Shown here one piece after another: positions 45,000 to 52,828 of a DNA stretch of 64,000 nucleotides. The position numbers were made by a program, and so were the translations under genes. Origin of the DNA: Extensimonas perlucida. Its GTDB lineage: Bacteria; Pseudomonadota; Gammaproteobacteria; Burkholderiales; Burkholderiaceae_C. The stretch is taken from the NCBI RefSeq assembly GCF_007655255.1, contig NZ_VMYE01000010.1, positions 45,933-109,932 on the forward strand, read 5' to 3'. The number at the start of each line of letters is the position of its first letter. The first letter of the stretch is position 1. The notes beneath the pieces were generated by a model. It searched no databases. It was not told the DNA's origin and saw only the letters and a program-made list of their open reading frames with translations.

Positions 45000-45845
45000 T
45001 TACATGCGCAGCGCGCGCCACAGCAGCGGCGCGGCGTCCCAGGCGCCAAGGCGTGGGCGCGTATGCAGGCTCGCGCCGCGCAGCGCCTGCACCTTGCCCA
45101 GCACGCGCAGGCCGCCTTGTACCACCAAGCGCAGCTCCCAGCCCATACGCCCCGGTACGCGGTGCACGAGTTCCATGCCTTTTTGCATGATAGCGCCCGT
45201 CCAGTCTGCGTAATCAGCTATCAAATTCGATATTTCCGGCGTCAGGCGCAAGGCGAGCACATCGGCCTGCTGCACGCCGTGGCGCGCGCAGTCTGCGGCG
45301 CAAAGGTAGTAGCGCCCGCGCGGAATATCGACGCTCAAGTCCTGCCAGAAGTTGATGAGCTGCAGCGCCGTGCAGATGGCGTCGCTCTCTTGCTGGGCCG
45401 TGGCGTCGTGCACGCCGTAGAGGTGCAGCAGCAGTCGCCCAATCGGGTTGGCGGAGCGGCGGCAATAGTCGAGCAGTTCGGCGCGGTCGGCGTAGCCGGC
45501 GCCGGCGCGCGTCTTTTCCACGTCCTGCCCAAAGGCGGCTAGCAAGTCGGCCAGCAGGGGCACGGGCAGCTGGTGGCGCTGCAATGCCCATTGCAAGGGG
45601 CCGAACACCGCAGCCCAGCGTGGCGCCGGCGGCCAGCCAGCGGCCACGGCGTGCAGCTCGGCGCCATACGCGGCCAGCGTGGCAAGCCGCTCCTCGGCGC
45701 CTGCACAGCCCTCGTCGGCGATGTCGTCGGCCGTGCGCGCGAAGTGGTAAATCGCCGCGATCGCCGGCCGCAGCCGCGGCGGGCACAGCAGCGAGGCGAC
45801 GGGAAAGTTTTCGTAGTGGGTGATGGGCGCTGGTTGAGGTTGCAC
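45000..45845 (-). CDS. hpnC: Squalene synthase-like HpnC
   Basis: Converts presqualene diphosphate to hydroxysqualene in the HpnC-D-E pathway. It has the squalene/phytoene synthase fold: IYHFARTADDIADEG (first Asp-rich motif, about residue 33), DYCRRSANPIGRLLLHLYG (about 125), and LINFWQDLSVDIPRGRYYLC (second motif, about 165). The GTG at 45845 (VQPQPAPITHYENFPVASLL) is chosen; a GTG at 45920 would add an unlikely leader. AT-rich codons for ISNLIADYADWTGAIMQKG match the interspersed repeat. It is separated from hpnD by the chemoreceptor. Confidence 0.9.
   Translation of the reverse strand: MQPQPAPITHYENFPVASLLCPPRLRPAIAAIYHFARTADDIADEGCAGAEERLATLAAYGAELHAVAAGWPPAPRWAAVFGPLQWALQRHQLPVPLLADLLAAFGQDVEKTRAGAGYADRAELLDYCRRSANPIGRLLLHLYGVHDATAQQESDAICTALQLINFWQDLSVDIPRGRYYLCAADCARHGVQQADVLALRLTPEISNLIADYADWTGAIMQKGMELVHRVPGRMGWELRLVVQGGLRVLGKVQALRGASLHTRPRLGAWDAAPLLWRALRM
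45181..45232 (-). repeat. Interspersed AT-rich repeat, copy 9 (inside hpnC)
   Basis: On the + strand it reads GATAGCGCCCGTCCA, then GCGTAATCAGCTATCAAATT, sharing GCGCCCGTCCA with copy 1. It is translated in HpnC as part of a helix (NLIADYADWTGAIM). Confidence 0.55.
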
Positions 45846-45978
45846 GCGGCGATTGTCTGCCAAAGCTGGTGGAGCCCGCGGTGGATGCCAAGCCCTGCAA
45901 GCGCTCACGCTAAAATACACGGTTGACCGATTTCACAGAGGCGGCCGGCATTGCCAGCCGCCTGTTCGTTTGTAAACC

Positions 45979-46065
45979 GCGCGGGTGGCGAAATTGGTAG
46001 ACGCACCAGGTTTAGGTCCTGACGCCAGCAATGGTGTGGGGGTTCGAGTCCCCCCCCGCGCACCA
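45979..46065 (+). tRNA. tRNA-Leu (UAG anticodon)
   Basis: An 87-nt tRNA with encoded CCA. The acceptor stem GCGCGGG pairs with CCCGCGC, followed by the A discriminator and CCA. The anticodon loop carries TTTAGGT (anticodon TAG). The long variable arm and the T loop (GGTTCGAGTCC) fit a leucine tRNA. It sits directly upstream of tig, as in other Burkholderiales. Confidence 0.95.
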
Positions 46066-46150
46066 CTTCACTTATGTGTGAATCTGCGGCATTTTCATTG
46101 CCCTTGCACAGCAACGCCGCTGCACTTGCACAGCCCCATGAGGAACCAAA

Positions 46151-47470
46151 ATGGCCGTCACCGTCGAAACCCTTGACAAGCTCGAGCGCAAGATCACGCT
46201 CAGCCTGCCCATGCGCAGCATCCAGTCCGAAGTCGAAAACCGCCTCAAGCGCCTGGCGCGCACCGTGAAGATGGACGGCTTTCGCCCCGGCAAAGTGCCG
46301 CTGAGCGTGGTGTCGCAGCGCTATGGCTACTCGGTGCAGTACGAAGTCATCAACGACAAGGTGGGCGAAGCCTTCGCCAACGCCGCCAACGAGGCCAATC
46401 TGCGCGTCGCCGGCCAGCCGCGCATCACCGAAAAAGAGGGCGCACCCGAGGGGGAAGTTGCGTTCGACGCCGTGTTCGAAGTGTTTCCTGAAGTCCAAAT
46501 CGCCGATCTGTCGGCAGCGCAGCTCGAGAAGTTCACCGCCGAAGTGGACGAAGCCGCGATCGACCGCACCATAGACATCCTGCGCAAGCAGCGCCGCAGC
46601 TTTGCCGAGCGCGCACTCGATGCCGCAGCGCAGGATGGCGATCGTGTCACGGTCGATTTCGAAGGCAAGATCGACGGCGAGCCTTTCGAAGGCGGCAAGG
46701 CCGAAGACTTCCAGTTCATCGTTGGCGAAGGCCAGATGCTCAAGGAGTTCGAAGACGCGGTGCGCGGCATGAAGGTCGGCGAAAGCAAGACCTTTCCGCT
46801 CGCCTTCCCCGAGGACTACCACGGCAAGGACGTGGCCGGCAAGACGGCGGACTTTCTGGTCACGCTCAAAAAAATCGAGGCCGGGCACCTGCCCGAGGTC
46901 GATGAAGCCTTCGTGCGTTCGCTGGGCATTGCCGACGGCAGCATCGAGGGTTTGCGCGCAGACATCCGCAAAAACCTCGAGCGCGAAGTCAAGGCGCGGC
47001 TGCAGGCGCGCAACAAGCAGGCCGTGATGGACCTGCTGGTGACGCAGGCCGAGCTCGACTTGCCCAAAGCCAGCGTAGATGCCGAAATCGCCCGCCTGCG
47101 CGAAGACATGCTGGCCGACCTCAAACAGCGCGGCATGAAGGACGTCGAAAAGTTCCAGGCCCAACTGCCCGACGACATCTTCCGTGAGCAAGCCGAGCGC
47201 CGCGTGCGCCTGGGGCTGATCGCGGCGGAACTGGTGCGCGCCAACGAACTCGAACCCAAACCCGAGCAGGTCAAGGCCCATGTCGAAGAGCTGGCCTCGA
47301 GCTACGAGCACCCCGAAGAGGTCGTGCGCTGGTATTACTCGAACCCTGACCGTATGACCAACGTCGAGGCTTTGGTGCTCGAAAACAATGTGACGGACTT
47401 CGTGCTCGGCAAGGCGCAGGTCACGGAAAAAACGCTGTCCTTCGACGACCTGATGGGGCAGCAGGGCTGA
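46151..47470 (+). CDS. tig: Trigger factor
   Basis: Ribosome-associated chaperone and peptidyl-prolyl isomerase. The 439-residue protein has the ribosome-binding N-terminal domain with [11 protein letters not shown] around residue 42, a PPIase domain (about residues 160-245) with [20 protein letters not shown], and a long C-terminal chaperone domain. Length and order are standard. It is followed by clpP, clpX and lon, the classic proteostasis order. Confidence 0.97.
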   Translation: MAVTVETLDKLERKITLSLPMRSIQSEVENRLKRLARTVKMDGFRPGKVPLSVVSQRYGYSVQYEVINDKVGEAFANAANEANLRVAGQPRITEKEGAPEGEVAFDAVFEVFPEVQIADLSAAQLEKFTAEVDEAAIDRTIDILRKQRRSFAERALDAAAQDGDRVTVDFEGKIDGEPFEGGKAEDFQFIVGEGQMLKEFEDAVRGMKVGESKTFPLAFPEDYHGKDVAGKTADFLVTLKKIEAGHLPEVDEAFVRSLGIADGSIEGLRADIRKNLEREVKARLQARNKQAVMDLLVTQAELDLPKASVDAEIARLREDMLADLKQRGMKDVEKFQAQLPDDIFREQAERRVRLGLIAAELVRANELEPKPEQVKAHVEELASSYEHPEEVVRWYYSNPDRMTNVEALVLENNVTDFVLGKAQVTEKTLSFDDLMGQQG

Positions 47471-47562
47471 TCCTGGTTTGATTTTTGCGTGGGGCTTGTG
47501 CAAGCTGGCACAAGCCCCAATTCATTTTCTGGGTACAGTATGCCTCTATCACAGGAGCACAC

Positions 47563-48171
47563 ATGAGCGCATTGGACACACAAGGCTTGGGCATGGTCCC
47601 CATGGTCATCGAACAATCGGGCCGGGGCGAGCGCGCCTACGACATTTATTCGCGGCTGCTCAAGGAGCGCGTCATTTTTTTAGTGGGGCCAGTGAACGAC
47701 CAGACGGCCAATCTCGTCGTGGCACAGTTGCTGTTCCTCGAGAGCGAAAACCCGGAAAAGGATATTTCGCTCTACATCAATTCCCCGGGAGGCTCGGTGA
47801 GCGCCGGTTTGGCGATTTTCGACACCATGAATTTCATCAAGCCCGATGTTTCCACGCTGTGCATAGGCCTTGCGGCAAGCATGGGGGCCTTTTTGCTGAC
47901 CGCCGGCGCCAAGGGTAAGCGCTTTTCGTTGCCGAACTCCAAAATCATGATCCATCAACCCTTGGGTGGCATGCAAGGTCAGGCGACCGAGATCGAGATC
48001 CACGCCCGCGAGATTCTCAAGACGCGCGAGCAACTCAACAACATCCTGGCCGAGCGCACCGGCCAGCCGCTCGAAAAAATCCAGCTCGACACCGAGCGCG
48101 ACTACTTCCTCACGGCCGACGAGGCCAAGGACTATGGGCTCGTTGATCAGGTCATCAGCAAGCGCGGCTAA
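47563..48171 (+). CDS. clpP: ATP-dependent Clp protease proteolytic subunit
   Basis: Serine protease that forms the barrel served by ClpX or ClpA. The 202 residues begin [33 protein letters not shown]; a short propeptide is processed in relatives. The catalytic triad is visible: S106 ([11 protein letters not shown]), H131 ([10 protein letters not shown]) and the later Asp in [19 protein letters not shown] ribosome binding site precedes the ATG. A hairpin follows before clpX. Confidence 0.97.
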   Translation: MSALDTQGLGMVPMVIEQSGRGERAYDIYSRLLKERVIFLVGPVNDQTANLVVAQLLFLESENPEKDISLYINSPGGSVSAGLAIFDTMNFIKPDVSTLCIGLAASMGAFLLTAGAKGKRFSLPNSKIMIHQPLGGMQGQATEIEIHAREILKTREQLNNILAERTGQPLEKIQLDTERDYFLTADEAKDYGLVDQVISKRG

Positions 48172-48195
48172 GTCGGGCAAGACATTTGCTTGAAC

Positions 48196-48230
48196 GGCGG
48201 CATTCCCTTTGGGAAGGGCCGCCTCCTTTT
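48196..48230 (+). terminator. Hairpin between clpP and clpX
   Basis: GGCGGC (48196-48201) and GCCGCC (48218-48223) form a stem with an inner CCC...GGG pairing, followed by TCCTTTT. This looks like an intrinsic terminator or attenuator within the clpP-clpX operon, which would lower clpX relative to clpP. Confidence 0.6.
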
Positions 48231-48271
48231 GGTTATCATCATCCCAAGATTTTGTTACAAGGCATCGATCC

Positions 48272-49537
48272 ATGGCCGAAAAAAAAGGCGCTTCCAGCGA
48301 AAAAACGCTTTACTGCTCTTTCTGCGGGAAGAGTCAGCATGAAGTGAAAAAGCTCATTGCCGGCCCGTCGGTCTTTATCTGCGACGAGTGCATAGACCTG
48401 TGCAACGAGATCATTCGCGATGAATTGCCCGTGGGCGAGCTCGCTCGCGAAGGGCGCAAGGACTTGCCCACGCCCGCCGAAATCAAAACCAACCTGGATC
48501 AATACGTCATCGATCAGGACGTCGCCAAGCGCACCCTGGCCGTTGCCGTTTACAACCACTACAAGCGCCTGCGCCACAAGGACAAGGCGCGCAAGGACGA
48601 GGTGGAACTGGCCAAGAGCAACATCCTGCTGATCGGCCCCACGGGTTCTGGAAAGACGCTGCTTGCGCAGACGCTCGCGCGCATGCTCGACGTGCCCTTC
48701 GTGATGGCCGACGCTACCACGCTCACCGAAGCGGGCTACGTCGGCGAAGACGTGGAAAACATCATCCAAAAGCTTTTGCAAAGCTGCAATTACGACGTCG
48801 AGCGTGCCCAGCGCGGTATTGTTTATATCGACGAAATCGACAAAATTTCGCGCAAATCCGACAACCCTTCGATCACGCGCGACGTTTCGGGCGAAGGCGT
48901 GCAGCAGGCGCTGCTCAAGCTCATAGAGGGCACCATGGCGAGCGTGCCCCCGCAAGGCGGGCGCAAGCACCCGAACCAGGATTTTTTGCAGATCGACACG
49001 ACCAACATCCTGTTCATTTGCGGTGGCGCGTTTGCCGGCCTGGAAAAGGTCATCGAAAGCCGCACCGAGGCTTCGGGCATAGGCTTTGGTGCCACGGTCA
49101 AGAGCAAAAAGCAGCGCTCCCTGAGCGAAGTGTTCACCGAAATCGAGCCCGAAGACCTGATCAAGTTCGGCCTGATCCCCGAACTCGTGGGCCGCATGCC
49201 CGTGGTGGCCGCACTCGCCGAACTCAATGAGGACGCGCTCGTGCGCATCCTGACAGAGCCCAAGAATGCGCTGGTCAAGCAATACAGCCAATTGCTTGCC
49301 ATGGAAGGGGTGGAGCTCGAAGTGCGCCCCACCGCCCTCAAGGCCATCGCCCGCAAGGCCCTCGCGCGCAAGACCGGTGCACGTGGCCTGCGCTCCATTC
49401 TCGAGCAGGCGCTCATGAACACCATGTTCGAATTGCCCAACATGAGCAACGTCGAGAAAGTGGTGGTCGATGAGAATACGATCGAAGAAAACAAGCCGCC
49501 TCTGCTCGTCTATCGCGAGGCTGCGAAAAAGGCCTGA
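48272..49537 (+). CDS. clpX: ClpX unfoldase ATPase
   Basis: AAA+ unfoldase that feeds ClpP. The 421-residue protein has an N-terminal zinc-binding domain with CSFCGK and CDECIDLC (residues about 15-43), Walker [16 protein letters not shown] (near residue 122), Walker [11 protein letters not shown], the pore-2 region, and GRMPVVA with the RGLR motif later. An upstream hairpin may attenuate its expression. Confidence 0.97.
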   Translation: MAEKKGASSEKTLYCSFCGKSQHEVKKLIAGPSVFICDECIDLCNEIIRDELPVGELAREGRKDLPTPAEIKTNLDQYVIDQDVAKRTLAVAVYNHYKRLRHKDKARKDEVELAKSNILLIGPTGSGKTLLAQTLARMLDVPFVMADATTLTEAGYVGEDVENIIQKLLQSCNYDVERAQRGIVYIDEIDKISRKSDNPSITRDVSGEGVQQALLKLIEGTMASVPPQGGRKHPNQDFLQIDTTNILFICGGAFAGLEKVIESRTEASGIGFGATVKSKKQRSLSEVFTEIEPEDLIKFGLIPELVGRMPVVAALAELNEDALVRILTEPKNALVKQYSQLLAMEGVELEVRPTALKAIARKALARKTGARGLRSILEQALMNTMFELPNMSNVEKVVVDENTIEENKPPLLVYREAAKKA

Positions 49538-49670
49538 GAGCGGCCCTGGCCGCTGAGAAACAGGCGACTTCTGGTTCTTTTGGCAGGTTTGCGGTCAGTG
49601 ACAGGTTGCCCTTGGGGATTGAAAAACCCCAGGCGCAGGCCATATTCGATCTCATTCGATAAGGATTCAT

Positions 49671-52097
49671 ATGTCCGGATACAAACAGCTACCCGCCACT
49701 CCCCTGGATCTGCCACTTCTGCCCTTGCGCGATGTGGTGGTCTTCCCTCACATGGTGATCCCGCTCTTCGTGGGCCGCCCCAAGAGCATCAAGGCGCTCG
49801 AGTTGGCCATGGAGTCCGACCGGCGCATCATGCTGGTCGCGCAAAAGGCGGCAGCCAAAGACGAGCCTGCGGTAGGCGACATGTTCGACATGGGCGCCGT
49901 TTCCACCATTTTGCAAATGCTCAAGCTGCCCGATGGCACCGTCAAAGTGCTCGTGGAGGGGCAGCAGCGGGCAAGGGTGGACGCCATCACGGATGCGCAA
50001 ACCCATTTTGTCGCTACCGTCTCCCCGGTCGAACTGCAAGAGACGCTGGATTCGAGCGAACTCGAGGCCCTGCGGCGTGCCTTGCTGCAAGAGTTCGATC
50101 AGTACGTCAAGCTCAACAAGAAGATTCCGCCCGAGATTTTGACCTCGATCGCGAGCATCGACGACGCCGGTCGCCTGGCCGACACGATTGCCGCACACCT
50201 GCCGCTCAAGCTCGAGAACAAGCAGGCGGTGCTCGACCTCGCCGATGTGAAGGAGCGGCTCGAAAACCTGTTCGAGCAGCTGCACCGCGAGGTCGAAATC
50301 CTGAACGTGGACAAACGCATCCGTGGCCGCGTCAAGCGCCAGATGGAGAAAAACCAGCGCGACTTCTACCTCAACGAACAGGTCAAGGCCATCCAGAAGG
50401 AACTCGGCGAAGGCGAAGAGGGTGCCGACCTCGAGGAGCTCGAGAAAAAAATCAAGAGCGCCAAAATGCCTGCCGAGGCCCGCAAAAAGGCCGAGAGCGA
50501 GCTCAAAAAGCTCAAACTCATGTCGCCCATGTCTGCCGAGGCCACGGTGGTGCGCAATTACATCGACGTGCTCATTGGTCTGCCCTGGAGCAAAAAGACC
50601 AAGATCAAGCACGATCTCGGCTACGCGGAAGATGTGCTCAACCAGGACCATTATGGGCTCGACAAGGTCAAGGATCGCATCCTCGAGTACCTTGCCGTGC
50701 AGCAGCGCGTGGACAAGGTCAAAGCGCCCATTTTGTGCCTCGTCGGCCCACCTGGCGTGGGCAAGACCTCACTCGGTCAATCGATCGCCAAGGCAACGGG
50801 GCGCAAATACGTGCGCATGGCGCTGGGCGGCATGCGCGACGAGGCCGAGATCCGTGGCCACCGCCGTACTTACATCGGCGCGCTGCCGGGCAAAGTGCTG
50901 CAAAACCTTTCCAAGGTGAAAACGCGCAATCCGCTGTTTCTGCTCGATGAGATCGACAAGCTCGGCATGGACTTCCGCGGGGATCCGTCCAGTGCCTTGC
51001 TCGAGGTGCTCGACCCGGAGCAGAACCACGCGTTCTCTGACCACTATGTCGAGGTCGATTTCGACCTGAGCGACGTGATGTTCGTGGCGACTTCCAATTC
51101 CATGAACATCCCGCCCGCCTTGCTCGACCGCATGGAGGTGATTCGCCTGTCGGGCTACACCGAGGACGAAAAGGTCAACATCGCGATGCGCTACCTGCTG
51201 CCCAAGCAGCTCAAGAACAATGGCCTCAAGGAAGAGGAGTTGCTCATTACCGAGGCGGCCGTGCGCGACATCGTGCGTTACTACACGCGCGAAGCCGGTG
51301 TGCGCTCGCTTGAGCGTGAGCTCTCGAAAATCTGCCGCAAGGTGGTCAAGGGCCTGTTGCTCAAGAAGCTCGCGCCGCAGGTTGTGGTCGGGCCTGACGA
51401 TCTTCCGGACTATCTGGGTGTGCGCAAATACACCTATGGCCGCGCCGAGGAGCAAAACCAGGTGGGGCAGGTCGTGGGGCTGGCCTGGACCGAGGTGGGC
51501 GGCGACTTGCTGACCATAGAGGCCGCAACCATGCCAGGCAAGGGCAACATCATCCGTACCGGTTCGCTCGGCGACGTGATGAAGGAGTCCGTCGAGGCCG
51601 CGCGCACCGTGGTGCGCAGCCGTGCGCGCAAGCTCGGCATTCTCGACGAGGCTTTCGAAAAGCGCGACGTGCACATCCACGTGCCCGATGGCGCCACGCC
51701 CAAGGACGGCCCGAGCGCGGGCATCGCCATGACCACGGCGCTGGTTTCGGCGCTCACGGGTATTCCGGTGCGCGGTGACGTGGCCATGACGGGGGAAATC
51801 ACCCTGCGCGGCGAAGTCACGGCCATTGGTGGTCTCAAGGAAAAGCTGCTCGCAGCCTTGCGCGGCGGTATCAAGACGGTGCTGATCCCTGAGGAAAACG
51901 TGAAGGACCTGCAGGAAATTCCCGACAACGTCAAGAGCGGCCTCGAGATCGTGCCGGTGCGCTGGATCGACAAGGTGCTCGAGGTGGCCTTGGAGCGCAA
52001 GCCCAGCCCTCTGCCCGATGAGGAGGCCGGGTTGATCGCGCCCGCTGCAGGAACGGCAGCGGTGGCGGGCACTGCAGCGGATGCCTTGAAGCACTGA
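49671..52097 (+). CDS. lon: Lon protease
   Basis: ATP-dependent protease of 808 residues with the full Lon architecture: an N-terminal substrate-binding domain beginning LPLLPLRDVVVFPHMVIPLF, an AAA+ domain with Walker A GPPGVGKTSLGQSIAKATG near residue 360, and a C-terminal protease domain with the nucleophile S682 (DGPSAGIAM) and the paired Lys downstream in GGLKEK. It degrades misfolded and regulatory proteins. It ends the proteostasis block and is followed by a strong terminator. Confidence 0.97.
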   Translation: MSGYKQLPATPLDLPLLPLRDVVVFPHMVIPLFVGRPKSIKALELAMESDRRIMLVAQKAAAKDEPAVGDMFDMGAVSTILQMLKLPDGTVKVLVEGQQRARVDAITDAQTHFVATVSPVELQETLDSSELEALRRALLQEFDQYVKLNKKIPPEILTSIASIDDAGRLADTIAAHLPLKLENKQAVLDLADVKERLENLFEQLHREVEILNVDKRIRGRVKRQMEKNQRDFYLNEQVKAIQKELGEGEEGADLEELEKKIKSAKMPAEARKKAESELKKLKLMSPMSAEATVVRNYIDVLIGLPWSKKTKIKHDLGYAEDVLNQDHYGLDKVKDRILEYLAVQQRVDKVKAPILCLVGPPGVGKTSLGQSIAKATGRKYVRMALGGMRDEAEIRGHRRTYIGALPGKVLQNLSKVKTRNPLFLLDEIDKLGMDFRGDPSSALLEVLDPEQNHAFSDHYVEVDFDLSDVMFVATSNSMNIPPALLDRMEVIRLSGYTEDEKVNIAMRYLLPKQLKNNGLKEEELLITEAAVRDIVRYYTREAGVRSLERELSKICRKVVKGLLLKKLAPQVVVGPDDLPDYLGVRKYTYGRAEEQNQVGQVVGLAWTEVGGDLLTIEAATMPGKGNIIRTGSLGDVMKESVEAARTVVRSRARKLGILDEAFEKRDVHIHVPDGATPKDGPSAGIAMTTALVSALTGIPVRGDVAMTGEITLRGEVTAIGGLKEKLLAALRGGIKTVLIPEENVKDLQEIPDNVKSGLEIVPVRWIDKVLEVALERKPSPLPDEEAGLIAPAAGTAAVAGTAADALKH

Positions 52098-52117
52098 GCC
52101 AGCAGTGCCGTCAGTAG

Positions 52118-52155
52118 AGAAAAGGGCCGAGAGAGTACGGCCCTTTTCTTTTTTG
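52118..52155 (+). terminator. Intrinsic terminator after lon
   Basis: Perfect 12-bp stem AGAAAAGGGCCG / CGGCCCTTTTCT with an 8-base loop and a following T tract (TTTTTT). It ends the lon transcript and shields the tRNA cluster. Confidence 0.92.
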
Positions 52156-52222
52156 GGCGTCAAATACGTTAGAATTGAGCTCATCGGAGCAAACGTCATA
52201 TAATGATAGGCTTCGGTCAAAC

Positions 52223-52298
52223 GCGGGAATAGCTCAGTTGGTAGAGCGCAACCTTGCCAAGGTTGAGGTCGCGAGTTCGAGCCTCGTTTCCCGCTCCA
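52223..52298 (+). tRNA. tRNA-Gly (GCC anticodon), first copy
   Basis: A 76-nt tRNA with encoded CCA. The acceptor GCGGGAA pairs with TTCCCGC; D arm is TAGCTCAGTTGGTAGAGC and the anticodon loop is TTGCCAA. It starts a three-tRNA cluster and is identical to the copy at 52529. Confidence 0.96.
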
Positions 52299-52341
52299 GA
52301 TGCTGCAAAAGAGATGAAGTCTCTTTGCGCAAGAGCCCCAG

Positions 52342-52415
52342 GGCGCGGTAGCAAAGCGGTTATGCACCGGATTGCAAATCCGTGTAGGTCGGTTCGACTC
52401 CGGCCCGCGCCTCCA
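52342..52415 (+). tRNA. tRNA-Cys (GCA anticodon)
   Basis: A 74-nt tRNA with encoded CCA. The acceptor GGCGCGG pairs with CCGCGCC, the discriminator is T as expected for tRNA-Cys, and the anticodon loop ATTGCAAAT carries GCA. It lies between the two tRNA-Gly genes. Confidence 0.95.
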
Positions 52416-52528
52416 CTGGTATTTGTGTTCAGAAAGATGCCGTCGAATGGGCTGCGGTGGCGAAAATGGCGTTATAATCTTGAGTTCCTGATGTGCGACG
52501 ATGATAAACGTAGCGTATCTGGAGCCAT

Positions 52529-52604
52529 GCGGGAATAGCTCAGTTGGTAGAGCGCAACCTTGCCAAGGTTGAGGTCGCGAGTTCGAGCCTCGTTTCCCGC
52601 TCCA
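52529..52604 (+). tRNA. tRNA-Gly (GCC anticodon), second copy
   Basis: Identical in sequence to the tRNA-Gly at 52223. Its 3' end lies 225 bp from the start of a tyrosine integrase, so it is the probable integration site of the genomic island. Confidence 0.96.
52567..52604 (+). other. Putative island attachment site at tRNA-Gly 3' end
   Basis: The 3' half of the second tRNA-Gly (T arm and acceptor) is the presumed attL of the downstream island. This is inferred from integrase-tRNA adjacency. The opposite site would be a direct repeat beyond 64000 and is not in the window. Confidence 0.4.
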
Positions 52605-52646
52605 AGTTATGATCTACGGACTTCCACTGACGTCTGTAAGTCGTTG

Positions 52647-52672
52647 AAAAGAGGAGCTTCGGCTCCTTTTTT
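52647..52672 (+). terminator. Terminator of the tRNA cluster
   Basis: GGAGC-TTCG-GCTCC, a stable UUCG tetraloop hairpin, followed by six T (52667-52672) and preceded by AAAA. A good intrinsic terminator downstream of the second tRNA-Gly. Confidence 0.9.
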
Positions 52673-52828
52673 CATTCCAGCGAAAGCCACGGAAATCCAC
52701 TGACAGCCAGCGTTTTTGAGGCCAAAAACAAGGCCAAAGAATGCGGGTGGTGCCGGTTCCGGGTTGTTGCTGGGGTTGGATCGGGATGACAAGCAGCATC
52801 GGGCCTAAGTCCAAGACTTAGGAGCTTG

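Noticed and set aside
49610..49640. Heat-shock promoter before lon (TTGGGGATTGAAAAACCCCAGG)
   Set aside because: Spacing and sequence do not fit a sigma-32 -35/-10 pair; it reads more like a small imperfect hairpin.
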